From assembly GCA_002451085.1 (NCBI GenBank), contig DKBE01000111.1, forward strand, positions 1-17,086: DNA of 17,086 nucleotides, given 5' to 3'. Source of the stretch: Proteobacteria bacterium UBA6908 (lineage in GTDB: Bacteria > Pseudomonadota > Gammaproteobacteria > Acidiferrobacterales > UBA6901). Below are positions 7,676 through 14,927 of the stretch, piece by piece. The position numbers were made by a program, and so were the translations under genes. Below the pieces are notes generated by a model. It searched no databases. It had not been told where the DNA came from and saw nothing but the letters and a program-made list of their open reading frames with translations. Within the stretch, counting starts at the first letter, position 1. The number at the start of each line of letters is the position of its first letter.

Positions 7676-8425
7676 ATGACGGGGTGGTGTATGCGACAGG
7701 CGATCCTGTCCGATCTACACAGCAATATCGAGGCCTTGCAGGCCTGTGTGACGCATGCACGGGAGCAGGGCGCCACGCATTTCGCCTGCCTGGGCGATTG
7801 CGTGGGCTATGGCGCTGACCCGGTGCCGACCCTCGACTTGTTGCGCTCATTGCCGCACCTGCTGATGATCCGCGGTAATCACGACGAAGCGCTGTTTCAG
7901 GATGAGGACATTGGCGTGCCCGGCATCCGCGAGGCGCTCGACTGGACCGGCACACAGCTAACTCCCACGCACTGCGAGCTGCTGGAAGCCGCGCCCTACA
8001 TTCAGACGCTCGGTGAAGTGACCTATGCACACGCCAGCGCCCACGACCCGCAAGCATGGGAATACCTGCGTCAGCCGGAGCAGATTCGAGCTTGCCTGGA
8101 GGCCACCCCGGCCCACATCACCTTTATCGGCCATGTGCACGTGCCCATGGTGTTTTACCTGACGGCCGGTGACACGCTGCGCGAACACAACCCCGAGCCC
8201 GGTGTGCCGATTCCGCTGTCGCCCACCTGCCGCTACGTGGTGAATGTTGGTTCGGTTGGCCAGCCGCGTGACGGCAACAATGCTGCATCCTACGCCATCT
8301 ATGACAGCGATCGCGTCGAAGTCACGATCCATCGGATACCGTATGACTACGTCAGTGCCGCCGAAAAGATTCTGGCCGCGGGCTTGAGTGCCCGATTCGC
8401 CGAGCGGTTAATGGAAGGTCGCTGA
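7676..8425 (+). CDS. Calcineurin-like metallophosphoesterase (YfcE/Metallophos_2 type)
   Basis: This is a predicted cytoplasmic two-metal phosphoesterase of 249 residues. All the metal-binding blocks of the family are present in order: SDLHSN (D13, H15), LGDCVGYG (D41), RGNHDE (N68, H69), a histidine in HASAHDP, and GHVHVP near residue 160. Family members hydrolyse phosphodiesters, nucleotides or phosphoproteins, so the substrate is open. I chose the ATG at 7676 because GAGG (7667-7670) precedes it by five bases. The ATG at 7691 aligns better with the usual start of the family (MRQAILSDLHSN) and is a real alternative. The stop is only two bases from the start of a Ser/Thr kinase gene, so the two are surely cotranscribed, and it may reverse the kinase's phosphorylation. 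This is inference from context. Confidence 0.9.
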   Translation: MTGWCMRQAILSDLHSNIEALQACVTHAREQGATHFACLGDCVGYGADPVPTLDLLRSLPHLLMIRGNHDEALFQDEDIGVPGIREALDWTGTQLTPTHCELLEAAPYIQTLGEVTYAHASAHDPQAWEYLRQPEQIRACLEATPAHITFIGHVHVPMVFYLTAGDTLREHNPEPGVPIPLSPTCRYVVNVGSVGQPRDGNNAASYAIYDSDRVEVTIHRIPYDYVSAAEKILAAGLSARFAERLMEGR

Positions 8426-8427
8426 GC

Positions 8428-9873
8428 ATGGCGACGGCCCGGAAAAAACGGGCAGTCACCCCAGCGCCGCATTTGCGCCCGGGGGTAAAGCTGGGGCGCT
8501 ACCGCGTTGGCCAGATGTTGCACGAAGGCGGCATGGCGCAGTTGTACGCCGTGGACGCCAAGCCACCGCTCATCCTCAAGGTGCCGAAGCTTGGGCCGGA
8601 TCATCCGGCCTCCAGCCTGGTGGCGTTCGAGAACGAGCTGCGTATCCTGGAACGGTTGCGCGGTCCGCATGTGCCGAAGCTGGTCGCCGCGGGCGATCTG
8701 GTGCATCAACCCTATCTGTTGCTGGAACGTATCGACGGCGATGCGCTCGCCCGCGCGGCACAGCAGGCACCCGTGTCGCTGGACACGCTGCGCGACCTTG
8801 GTGTGCAGCTGGCACGCGCGGTGCAGGCCGTGCATCACCAGAATGTGATTCATCTCGATCTCAACCCCAATAACGTCCGCAACCGCGCCGACGGCACCAT
8901 GGTGTTGATTGATTTTGGCCTCGCGCACCATGCCGGCCTGCCGGACCTGCACGATGCCGCGTTTGGCGAGGAGGAGGGCACTACGGCTTATATCGCGCCC
9001 GAGCAGTTGCACCACGTACGCAGCGATTCGCGCAGCGACATCTACGCCATCGGCGCCATTCTCTATCAACTGGCCACCGGCCACTATCCGTTTGGCCGGC
9101 CCAACCTCATGTCGCTGAAGCGCCGGCTGGTGGCACCGCCACTGCCGCCGCGCTCACACAATCCGCAGTTGCCACCATGGCTGCAGGAGATCATCCTGCG
9201 TTGCCTGGAAACCAAACCGGAAAACCGCTACGCCACTGCCAAGCGCGTGGCCCACCTGCTGGCGCACCCGGAGTCGGTACCGGACACGCGGCGCTCCCAT
9301 CGTCGCCAGGCACCGGGGCTTACGGTCCGTTCGCGCGCCTGGGCGCGATCGGTGTTTCAGAAGTTCGACGATGATGCGGCCCAACGTCCCTATGAGCGGC
9401 TCACCACCAGCCCGCATGTGCTGGTGGCGCTCAAGCTCGCGCATTGTTCGGAGTCGCAGAAGGAAGCGTTGCGGCGCGCGGTGCGGCGTCTGGCTCTGAG
9501 CGAATCGAAATCCTATTTTACATTCGTGACAGTCGTGCCCCAGGCTGACTGGGAGCAGGCGCGCCAGCAGGGCAAGCGTGCACCGGATCTGGCAAATCTG
9601 CTGGCCATGCGCAACTGGGCGCAGCCGCTCAGGCTGCCGGAGGTGCGCATGGTGTTCCAGGTGCTGCCCGGTGAGCCGGTGCGCACGTTGCTCGGTTACG
9701 CGCGTCGCCATCTCGTCGATCACATTATTGTTGGCGCACGTGGCAGCTCGGCACTGCGTCGCCATCTCGGCAGCATATCCGCCGCCGTAGCTGCACAGGC
9801 GGCGTGCACCGTGACGGTAGTGCGGACGCGCAAGGATGTCGGGAAGGGTGGTAAGACGACGAACAGTAAATGA
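8428..9873 (+). CDS. Ser/Thr protein kinase fused to a universal stress protein domain
   Basis: This 481-residue soluble protein joins an N-terminal Hanks-type kinase (~22-280) to a C-terminal UspA-like domain (~328-466). Kinase landmarks are a glycine loop LHEGGMAQLY (31-40), the ATP lysine K51 in LILKVPK, a helix-C glutamate around E68/E70, DFG at 162-164, APE at 190-192 and SDIYAIGAILYQLATG. The catalytic loop reads HLDLNPNN (142-149): Asp144 and Asn149 are kept, but the usual Arg (non-RD kinase) and the usual catalytic Lys are replaced by Leu and Asn. The Usp domain ends with GARG...GS (436-449), an ATP-binding-like motif with eight rather than the usual nine residues between its glycines. 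There is no membrane segment or PASTA domain, so it acts in the cytoplasm. GGAAGG at 8413-8418, inside the phosphoesterase gene, is its ribosome binding site. Fusions of this kind are known; their targets are not. Confidence 0.93.
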   Translation: MATARKKRAVTPAPHLRPGVKLGRYRVGQMLHEGGMAQLYAVDAKPPLILKVPKLGPDHPASSLVAFENELRILERLRGPHVPKLVAAGDLVHQPYLLLERIDGDALARAAQQAPVSLDTLRDLGVQLARAVQAVHHQNVIHLDLNPNNVRNRADGTMVLIDFGLAHHAGLPDLHDAAFGEEEGTTAYIAPEQLHHVRSDSRSDIYAIGAILYQLATGHYPFGRPNLMSLKRRLVAPPLPPRSHNPQLPPWLQEIILRCLETKPENRYATAKRVAHLLAHPESVPDTRRSHRRQAPGLTVRSRAWARSVFQKFDDDAAQRPYERLTTSPHVLVALKLAHCSESQKEALRRAVRRLALSESKSYFTFVTVVPQADWEQARQQGKRAPDLANLLAMRNWAQPLRLPEVRMVFQVLPGEPVRTLLGYARRHLVDHIIVGARGSSALRRHLGSISAAVAAQAACTVTVVRTRKDVGKGGKTTNSK

Positions 9874-9978
9874 GCGAGATATAAAAGGCGCTATATCTAG
9901 GAAGAAAAACGTACTAGAAGTTCTAGGTGCTATGACGGCTAATCAATAGTTATCGCCTTATCATCCGTAATATCTCGC
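9874..9978. repeat. AT-rich segment bounded by 9-base inverted repeats
   Basis: The space between the convergent kinase and dehydrogenase genes is much richer in A and T than its surroundings. Its ends match as an inverted repeat: GCGAGATAT (9874-9882) and ATATCTCGC (9970-9978). A second inner pair is AAGGCG (9885-9890) and CGCCTT (9954-9959). Two shorter palindromes also occur: AGATATA/TATATCT (9877-9883 and 9892-9898) and CTAGAA-G-TTCTAG (9914-9926). It could be a small non-autonomous element or the remains of one, or a bidirectional terminator region, though no T-run is seen. I find no obvious target-site duplication. Confidence 0.4.
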
Positions 9979-9984
9979 CTGTCC

Positions 9985-11346
9985 TCATTTTATCCATACG
10001 GTCTTGGCATTCACGAATTCGCGGATGCCGTGCAGCGAAAGTTCGCGTCCGTAGCCCGAGGCCTTGATGCCGCCGAACGGCAATCGCGGATCGCTTTTCA
10101 CCACGCCGTTCACAAATGCCTGTCCGCATTGCATGGCGCGTGCGAAGGCTTCGCCGCGTGGCACATCGCGGGTCCAGACACTGCCACCGAGTCCGTATTG
10201 ATGGTCGTTGGCGAGACGCAGCGCATCAGCTTCGTTGCGCGCATGAATCACGGCTGCCACCGGGCCGAAAAGTTCATCATCATAGGCCGGTATGCCCGGC
10301 GTCACCCGATCGAGCAGCGATACCTTATAGAAGTAGCCGGGGCCGGGGTCCGGTTCACCGCCGGCCAGCAAGCGGGCACCGCGTTGAACAGATTCCGTTA
10401 CCTGCCGGTGCAGGGCGTCGCGCAGATCATCACGCGCCAGCGGGCCAACATCGGTGTCGTTGCGTAGTGGATCACCGACCTGCAGTTGCCCGAGTTTTTC
10501 CAGAAGCCGCGCGACAAACGCCTCGGCAATTTCCGGCACCAGGATGATGCGCTTGGCGGCGATGCAGCTTTGACCGGCGTTCTGGAAGCGCGAGGTAACG
10601 GCCCCGGCCACCGCCTGGTCGAGATCGGCGTCGGCCAGCACGACGAAGGCATCCGAGCCGCCGAGTTCGAGCACCGATTTCTTGAGGTGTTGTCCGGCCA
10701 CGGCCGCGACACGCCGGCCGGCGGCTTCGCTGCCGGTCAGCGTCACGCCATGAATGCGCGGATCGGCGATGAGCACTTCGGCCTGTGGCGGGCCGATCAA
10801 CAGCGTGCGCAGCACATCGGTCGGAAAGGTATCCTGAAACAGCTCTTCGATGGCGAGCGCGCACTGCGGCACATTTGAGGCATGCTTGAGCAGCACGGTA
10901 TTGCCGGCCGCCAGCGCCGGGATGGCGGCGCGGAACAGCTGCCAGAACGGAAAATTCCACGGCATGATGGCGAGCAGGGTGCCGAGCGGTTGATAAGCCA
11001 CCAGGCTGCGGCTGGCATCGCTGGCGATGAGCTCATCAGTAAGATAATTTCCCGCGTGTTCGGCGTAATACTCGCAACCCCAGGCACACTTCTCGATTTC
11101 GGCGCGTGCTTCACGGATCGGCTTGCCCATTTCCCGTGTAATCAGTGTGGCCAGGGCGTCGCGTCCGGCGCGCAATCGCTGGCCGGTTCTCGCCAGCGCG
11201 GCGGCGCGTTGCACCACGGGCGTGCGCGCCCATTCCGGTTGGGCCACCGAGACGCGTTGCACGATGTCACTGCACGCAGCGGCATCGTGTGCCGGATGGG
11301 TGTGAAACACTTCACCGGTGGCCGGATTCCGGCTGATGAGGTCCAT
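9985..11346 (-). CDS. NAD-dependent succinate-semialdehyde dehydrogenase, Sad/YneI type
   Basis: This is an aldehyde dehydrogenase-superfamily enzyme, 453 residues, predicted to oxidise succinate semialdehyde (or a similar short aldehyde) to the acid with NAD. It has the cofactor-site PWNFP (129-133), the LLKHASNVP segment (Lys154), GSEAAG near 205, the general-base ELGG (Glu227) and NAGQSC with the catalytic Cys261. The start, [14 protein letters not shown], and the KHA(S/P)NV form of the cofactor motif match Sad/YneI-type enzymes rather than the NADP-using GabD. No GABA or putrescine gene is next to it, so its pathway is not shown by context. The ribosome binding site is weak. It is divergent from slt with a 68-base shared upstream region and converges on the kinase gene. 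Confidence 0.9.
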   Translation of the reverse strand: MDLISRNPATGEVFHTHPAHDAAACSDIVQRVSVAQPEWARTPVVQRAAALARTGQRLRAGRDALATLITREMGKPIREARAEIEKCAWGCEYYAEHAGNYLTDELIASDASRSLVAYQPLGTLLAIMPWNFPFWQLFRAAIPALAAGNTVLLKHASNVPQCALAIEELFQDTFPTDVLRTLLIGPPQAEVLIADPRIHGVTLTGSEAAGRRVAAVAGQHLKKSVLELGGSDAFVVLADADLDQAVAGAVTSRFQNAGQSCIAAKRIILVPEIAEAFVARLLEKLGQLQVGDPLRNDTDVGPLARDDLRDALHRQVTESVQRGARLLAGGEPDPGPGYFYKVSLLDRVTPGIPAYDDELFGPVAAVIHARNEADALRLANDHQYGLGGSVWTRDVPRGEAFARAMQCGQAFVNGVVKSDPRLPFGGIKASGYGRELSLHGIREFVNAKTVWIK

Positions 11347-11395
11347 TGGTCGGATATCTCTTGTGCGGGAATGGTGCGCCTACGCTAGCGCCATC

Positions 11396-11401
11396 TATAA
11401 T
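11396..11401 (+). promoter_or_regulatory. Candidate -10 box for slt
   Basis: TATAAT, a perfect -10 hexamer, lies 13 bases before the slt ATG. There is no convincing -35 at the right distance, and no TG extension. If used, transcription would start only a few bases before the start codon, giving a very short leader. Confidence 0.3.
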
Positions 11402-11414
11402 AAGAAACAATTCA

Positions 11415-13382
11415 ATGATTTCTTGCCGCGCCCGTTTCCTGCCGTTATTGCTGTGCCTGGTGTCGTGGACACCGGGCAGTGCTTCGGCTGCGTCCGGCGA
11501 CGAAGTAAGCCAGCGCCAACTCTACACGCAGGCGCTCACGGCCCTGCGCCAGGGGCAGACGGCGCGTTATGTGAAGCTGCGCGAAGCGCTTGGCGATTAT
11601 CCCCTGCAGCCATACCTCGAATATGAATTGCTGAAAGACCACCTCGGCAACACGCCAGCCCCGAAGCTGCTGGAGTTTCTCGACCGTTACCCGGAGGCAG
11701 CGGTCAGCGATCAGCTGCGGCGCAAATGGCTCAAGTTGCTCACTGAGCGCGGTGACTGGGGAAATTTTCTGGCGGCTTACCGCGACATCGAGGCCGACAG
11801 CGAACTCAATTGCCAGCGCCTGAACTACCTGATGAAAGTCAGCCTGGAGCAGTCTGGGTTGATGCTCGAGGCACGCCGTTTGTGGCTGACCGGCAGCCGT
11901 CTGCCGCCGGCCTGTGAGCCGGTGTTTCAGGCGTGGAAAAAGGCTGGCCACCTGACTTCGGAGATGATCTGGGCGCGCATCCAGCTGGCCATGGAAAAGC
12001 GCAACCTCACGCTTGCCGAATCGCTTGGCCGCCAACTCGACCCATCGGAGCGGGTTTGGGTCAGCCGCTGGATCGCCATGCACCGCAATCCGCAGCAGGA
12101 ACTCACTCACTACAAGTATCCGGTGGAAACCCCGGTGGCACGGCGCATCCTGCGGCACGGCATCGTGCGTCTTGCCTACAGCGATCCGGATGAGGCGATG
12201 CGCCTGTGGCAGGAGCTCAAGGACAAGCACGGATTCTTCGGCGAAGACGACAATTACGTGCTGCGCTATGTCGGCCTGCTGGCCGCGCAGGCACATCACC
12301 CGCGCGCGGTTGAATGGCTGGCGGCGGTTTCTGCCAGCGACGATGACGATACCCTGCGCCAGTGGCGGGTACGGGCCGCCATACGCAACCGCGAGTGGCA
12401 GACCGGGTTGCGGTTCATGGCCATGTTGCCGGAATCCGAACAGATGGAAGGCGAATGGCGCTACTGGAAGGCGCGCATGCTCGAGCAGACCGGCGAGCAG
12501 CGCTATGCCCGTACCGTGTACCGCCAACTGGCCGAAGAGCGCAGCTACTACGGTTTTCTCGCCGCCGATCGTGTTGGCCAGCCGTATTCCATGCAGCATG
12601 AAAGCGTGAAAGCCACCCCGGAAGAATTGCAGACGCTGCTGGCCCGGCCCGGCATCCAGATGGCGCATGAACTATTTATGTTGGGCGATACCCCGGCCGC
12701 ACGCCGCCAGTGGAACTGGATCACGCGCCGCCTCAGCCAGCGTGATCTGGCGGTGGCAGCGGTGCTGGCGCAGCAATGGGGCTGGCACGATCGCGCCATT
12801 CTCACCGTTGCCAAGTCGGATCACCTCGACGACCTGGAGCTGCGGTTCCCGGTGCTGTATCGCGATCTGGTCGAAGCCAACGCCGCGCAGAACGGCATTG
12901 ATCCGGACTGGGTGTATGGTGTGCTGCGTCAGGAAAGCGCGTTCGTCACCGACGCCCGCTCGCAGGCCGGCGCACTCGGGCTCATGCAGCTCATGCCGCA
13001 AACCGGCCGACTGACCGGTCGGCGCATCAACATGCGGGTGAACAACAGTGCCATCCTCAAGCCGGAAACCAACGTGAAGCTCGGTACCAGCTACCTGCGT
13101 ACGGTGCTGGATATGAACAGCGGCCATCAGGTGCTGGCAACCGCGGCCTACAATGCCGGCCCAAATCGTGTGCGTGAGTGGTTGCCGGCGAAGCCGCTGG
13201 ATGCCGATGTGTGGGTGGACACCGTGCCGTACAACGAAACACGCAATTACGTGAAGAATGTCATGGCGTACACGGCGGTGTATGCCTATCGCCTCGAAAC
13301 CGAAATCCGGCGGCTGGCTGATCGCATGCCGAGTGTGTTGCCGGGTGGGACCAGCGTGACCGATCCGGAAGAAACACGCTAA
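11415..13382 (+). CDS. slt: Soluble lytic murein transglycosylase (Slt70 type)
   Basis: This is a periplasmic enzyme that cleaves peptidoglycan between MurNAc and GlcNAc, forming 1,6-anhydro-MurNAc, during wall turnover. The 655-residue length fits Slt70. A signal peptide covers residues 1-25 (likely cleavage after ASA). A long alpha-helical superhelix domain follows (to about 490), then the C-terminal SLT domain. This has the catalytic glutamate Glu507 in VLRQESAF, then GALGLMQLMPQTGR, and TAAYNAGPNRVREWLP. I chose the ATG at 11415 because it begins the signal peptide; the in-frame ATG at 11346 would place 23 polar residues before it. No good Shine-Dalgarno precedes it. The NDUFA9-like gene follows 71 bases later and may be cotranscribed. 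Confidence 0.95.
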   Translation: MISCRARFLPLLLCLVSWTPGSASAASGDEVSQRQLYTQALTALRQGQTARYVKLREALGDYPLQPYLEYELLKDHLGNTPAPKLLEFLDRYPEAAVSDQLRRKWLKLLTERGDWGNFLAAYRDIEADSELNCQRLNYLMKVSLEQSGLMLEARRLWLTGSRLPPACEPVFQAWKKAGHLTSEMIWARIQLAMEKRNLTLAESLGRQLDPSERVWVSRWIAMHRNPQQELTHYKYPVETPVARRILRHGIVRLAYSDPDEAMRLWQELKDKHGFFGEDDNYVLRYVGLLAAQAHHPRAVEWLAAVSASDDDDTLRQWRVRAAIRNREWQTGLRFMAMLPESEQMEGEWRYWKARMLEQTGEQRYARTVYRQLAEERSYYGFLAADRVGQPYSMQHESVKATPEELQTLLARPGIQMAHELFMLGDTPAARRQWNWITRRLSQRDLAVAAVLAQQWGWHDRAILTVAKSDHLDDLELRFPVLYRDLVEANAAQNGIDPDWVYGVLRQESAFVTDARSQAGALGLMQLMPQTGRLTGRRINMRVNNSAILKPETNVKLGTSYLRTVLDMNSGHQVLATAAYNAGPNRVREWLPAKPLDADVWVDTVPYNETRNYVKNVMAYTAVYAYRLETEIRRLADRMPSVLPGGTSVTDPEETR

Positions 13383-13453
13383 ACGTCACTTGCGGCGCTG
13401 TGACCGATTCGCCAGAATCCCACTAGTCCACTTCGATTCCGACGATCGGCCAT

Positions 13454-14356
13454 ATGAATAGACTGCGAATTGCCGTACTGGGCGGTACCGGCTTTGTCGG
13501 CCACAGCCTGTGTGCGTCACTGGCCACGGCCGGTCATGAGGTGCGTGTGCTGACCCGGCGCCGCGAGCGGCATCGCGACTTTCTGGTTTTGCCTACTGCG
13601 CAGGTGATCGACACCGATGTCCACAGCGCGGCAGTGCTGCGCCGTGAATTCGAGGGCATGGATGCGGTGGTGAACCTGGTTGGAATTCTGCATGAAACCC
13701 GCCGCGATTCCTTCGAGCGTGCACATGTCGAGTTGCCAGCACGCGTGGTACAGGCCTGCCGTGCCGCCGGTGTGGCGCGCCTGCTGCACATGAGTGCATT
13801 GCCGGCTTCGGAAGCCGGGCCCAGTCGCTATCTTCTCACCAAGGGACATGGGGAGCGCCTGGTCCTCGAGGCCAACGGTCCGGATCTCCACGTCACGGTG
13901 TTCCGGCCTTCGGTCATTTTCGGCCCGCGCGATCAGTTCACCAACCGGTTTGCCGGTCTGCTGCGTCAGGTGCCGTGGGTATTCCCGCTGGCCTGTGCCC
14001 AGTCCCGCATTCAACCCATCTATGTGAACGATGTGGCGCGGGCATTCAGTGCGGTCCTCGATCGAAGCGAAACCTTTGGCCAGCGTTACGACCTGTGCGG
14101 ACCGCAGCCCTATACCCTGTTGGAGCTGGTGACCTATCTCCGGGACACCATGGGTCTGCGCCGGACCATCGTGCCGCTGGGACCCCTGGTCTCGCGCCTG
14201 CAGGCGGCGATCCTGCAGTTTGCTCCAGGCAAGCCGTTCACGCCGGACAACTATCGTTCATTGGCCGTACCCAGCGTCTGTAGCGGGCCGTTCCCGGCCT
14301 GTTTCGGGTTTCAACCGACGCGACTGGAGAGCATCGCCCCGTCTTATCTCCGCTGA
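13454..14356 (+). CDS. Complex I NDUFA9-like SDR-family NAD(P)-binding protein
   Basis: This 300-residue protein is an atypical/extended short-chain dehydrogenase-like protein of the group annotated as complex I NDUFA9 subunit family. A Rossmann fold starts at once with IAVLGGTGFVG (glycines at 10-16). An S114...Y126xxxK130 arrangement (RYLLTKG) resembles the SDR catalytic triad. FRPSVIFGPRDQF, IQPIYVNDVARAF and a C-terminal segment ending in SYLR follow the family pattern. Its substrate is unknown. In mitochondria NDUFA9 binds NADPH in complex I, but no nuo genes are nearby, so a direct complex I role in this bacterium is not shown. The start has no strong ribosome binding site. It follows slt on the same strand. 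Confidence 0.85.
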   Translation: MNRLRIAVLGGTGFVGHSLCASLATAGHEVRVLTRRRERHRDFLVLPTAQVIDTDVHSAAVLRREFEGMDAVVNLVGILHETRRDSFERAHVELPARVVQACRAAGVARLLHMSALPASEAGPSRYLLTKGHGERLVLEANGPDLHVTVFRPSVIFGPRDQFTNRFAGLLRQVPWVFPLACAQSRIQPIYVNDVARAFSAVLDRSETFGQRYDLCGPQPYTLLELVTYLRDTMGLRRTIVPLGPLVSRLQAAILQFAPGKPFTPDNYRSLAVPSVCSGPFPACFGFQPTRLESIAPSYLR

Positions 14357-14599
14357 TTCCCATTAGAAAACGATTTATTTATTTTATTTAATAGTCTTTG
14401 GAGTTAGTAACCACAAACTCCAATGTTCTCTATTGGCCATTATGGCGATATATGTGCCGATCAGTCAGACCAATGGCCAGAAACCCGCTATGATTCCCCG
14501 CGTCACTGGCCAATACTTCAGAGCCTGTGACGGCAAGGATTCGCCGCCGGGAAGCAGCAAGTCATTGTGAAATGGAAATCAGGAGAGTAGGAGGCTCAA
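14357..14599 (+). promoter_or_regulatory. Long AT-rich leader/promoter region of the RRM gene
   Basis: This 243-base gap has no gene. It opens with a very A/T-rich stretch (about 14366-14396). A stem-loop follows with perfect 8-base arms TTGGAGTT (14398-14405) and AACTCCAA (14416-14423). Three copies of the palindrome TGGCCA lie at 14434, 14474 and 14507. The first and third sit in a 9-base inverted repeat, TATTGGCCA (14431-14439) and TGGCCAATA (14507-14515). AGGAGG (14589-14594) is the RRM gene's ribosome binding site. Promoter and regulatory sites, or a structured 5' leader, are plausible; I see no unambiguous -35/-10 pair. Confidence 0.4.
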
Positions 14600-14869
14600 A
14601 TGAATTTATACGTTGGAAACATCTCACCCGCCGTGCAGCCCGCTGAGCTCCAGCAGATTTTTGCCGGCATGGGCGAAGTGTTGTACACCCGACTGGCCGA
14701 TAAGGCCGGTACCGGGAGCACCACTGGGTACGCGTTTGTGCATGTGCCAAATGAAGAACGCGCCCGCACCGCCGTTGCTACGCTGAACGGCCGTGAACTG
14801 AAGGGCGAAAGACTGACCGTCAGCCCGATGCCGGAACGTCCGGGTGTCGTGGGTGCCGCCAAGAAGTAA
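14600..14869 (+). CDS. Small RRM-domain RNA-binding protein
   Basis: This 89-residue protein is a single RNA recognition motif (residues 1-79) plus a short basic tail ending in AKK. RNP2 is LYVGNI (residues 3-8) and RNP1 is the octamer-like TGYAFVHV, both with the aromatic residues that stack on RNA bases. The bacterial members of this family are small single-stranded RNA/DNA-binding proteins. In cyanobacteria several are induced by cold; their job in gammaproteobacteria is little known. AGGAGG lies five bases before the ATG, suggesting strong translation. It is flanked by a long leader and its own strong terminator, so it is probably a single-gene transcript. Confidence 0.93.
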   Translation: MNLYVGNISPAVQPAELQQIFAGMGEVLYTRLADKAGTGSTTGYAFVHVPNEERARTAVATLNGRELKGERLTVSPMPERPGVVGAAKK

Positions 14870-14893
14870 CACCTGGATCACTCCTCCCGGTGC

Positions 14894-14927
14894 AAAGGCC
14901 GCGCAGTCTGGCGGCCTTTCTTTTTTT
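14894..14927 (+). terminator. Strong intrinsic terminator after the RRM gene
   Basis: AAAGGCCGC (14894-14902) and GCGGCCTTT (14911-14919) form a perfect 9-base, GC-rich stem with an 8-base loop, followed by C and seven T residues. It ends the RRM transcript. The T-run touches the stop codon of the convergent peptidase gene. The A's on the other side are few, so it may work weakly in reverse. Confidence 0.93.

Noticed and set aside
6817..7818. Plus-strand open frame of 333 codons
   Set aside because: Antisense to the diguanylate cyclase and running into the phosphoesterase out of frame; no domain recognised.
9874..9984. Phage or island attachment site in the AT-rich gap
   Set aside because: No tRNA gene, integrase or direct repeat pair is present to support it.
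11445..12668. Minus-strand open frame of 407 codons
   Set aside because: Antisense to slt, which has clear catalytic motifs; no family features in the minus frame.
14398..14423. Stem-loop after the NDUFA9-like gene as an intrinsic terminator
   Set aside because: The stem is A/T-containing and no T-run follows it; kept only as a possible leader structure.
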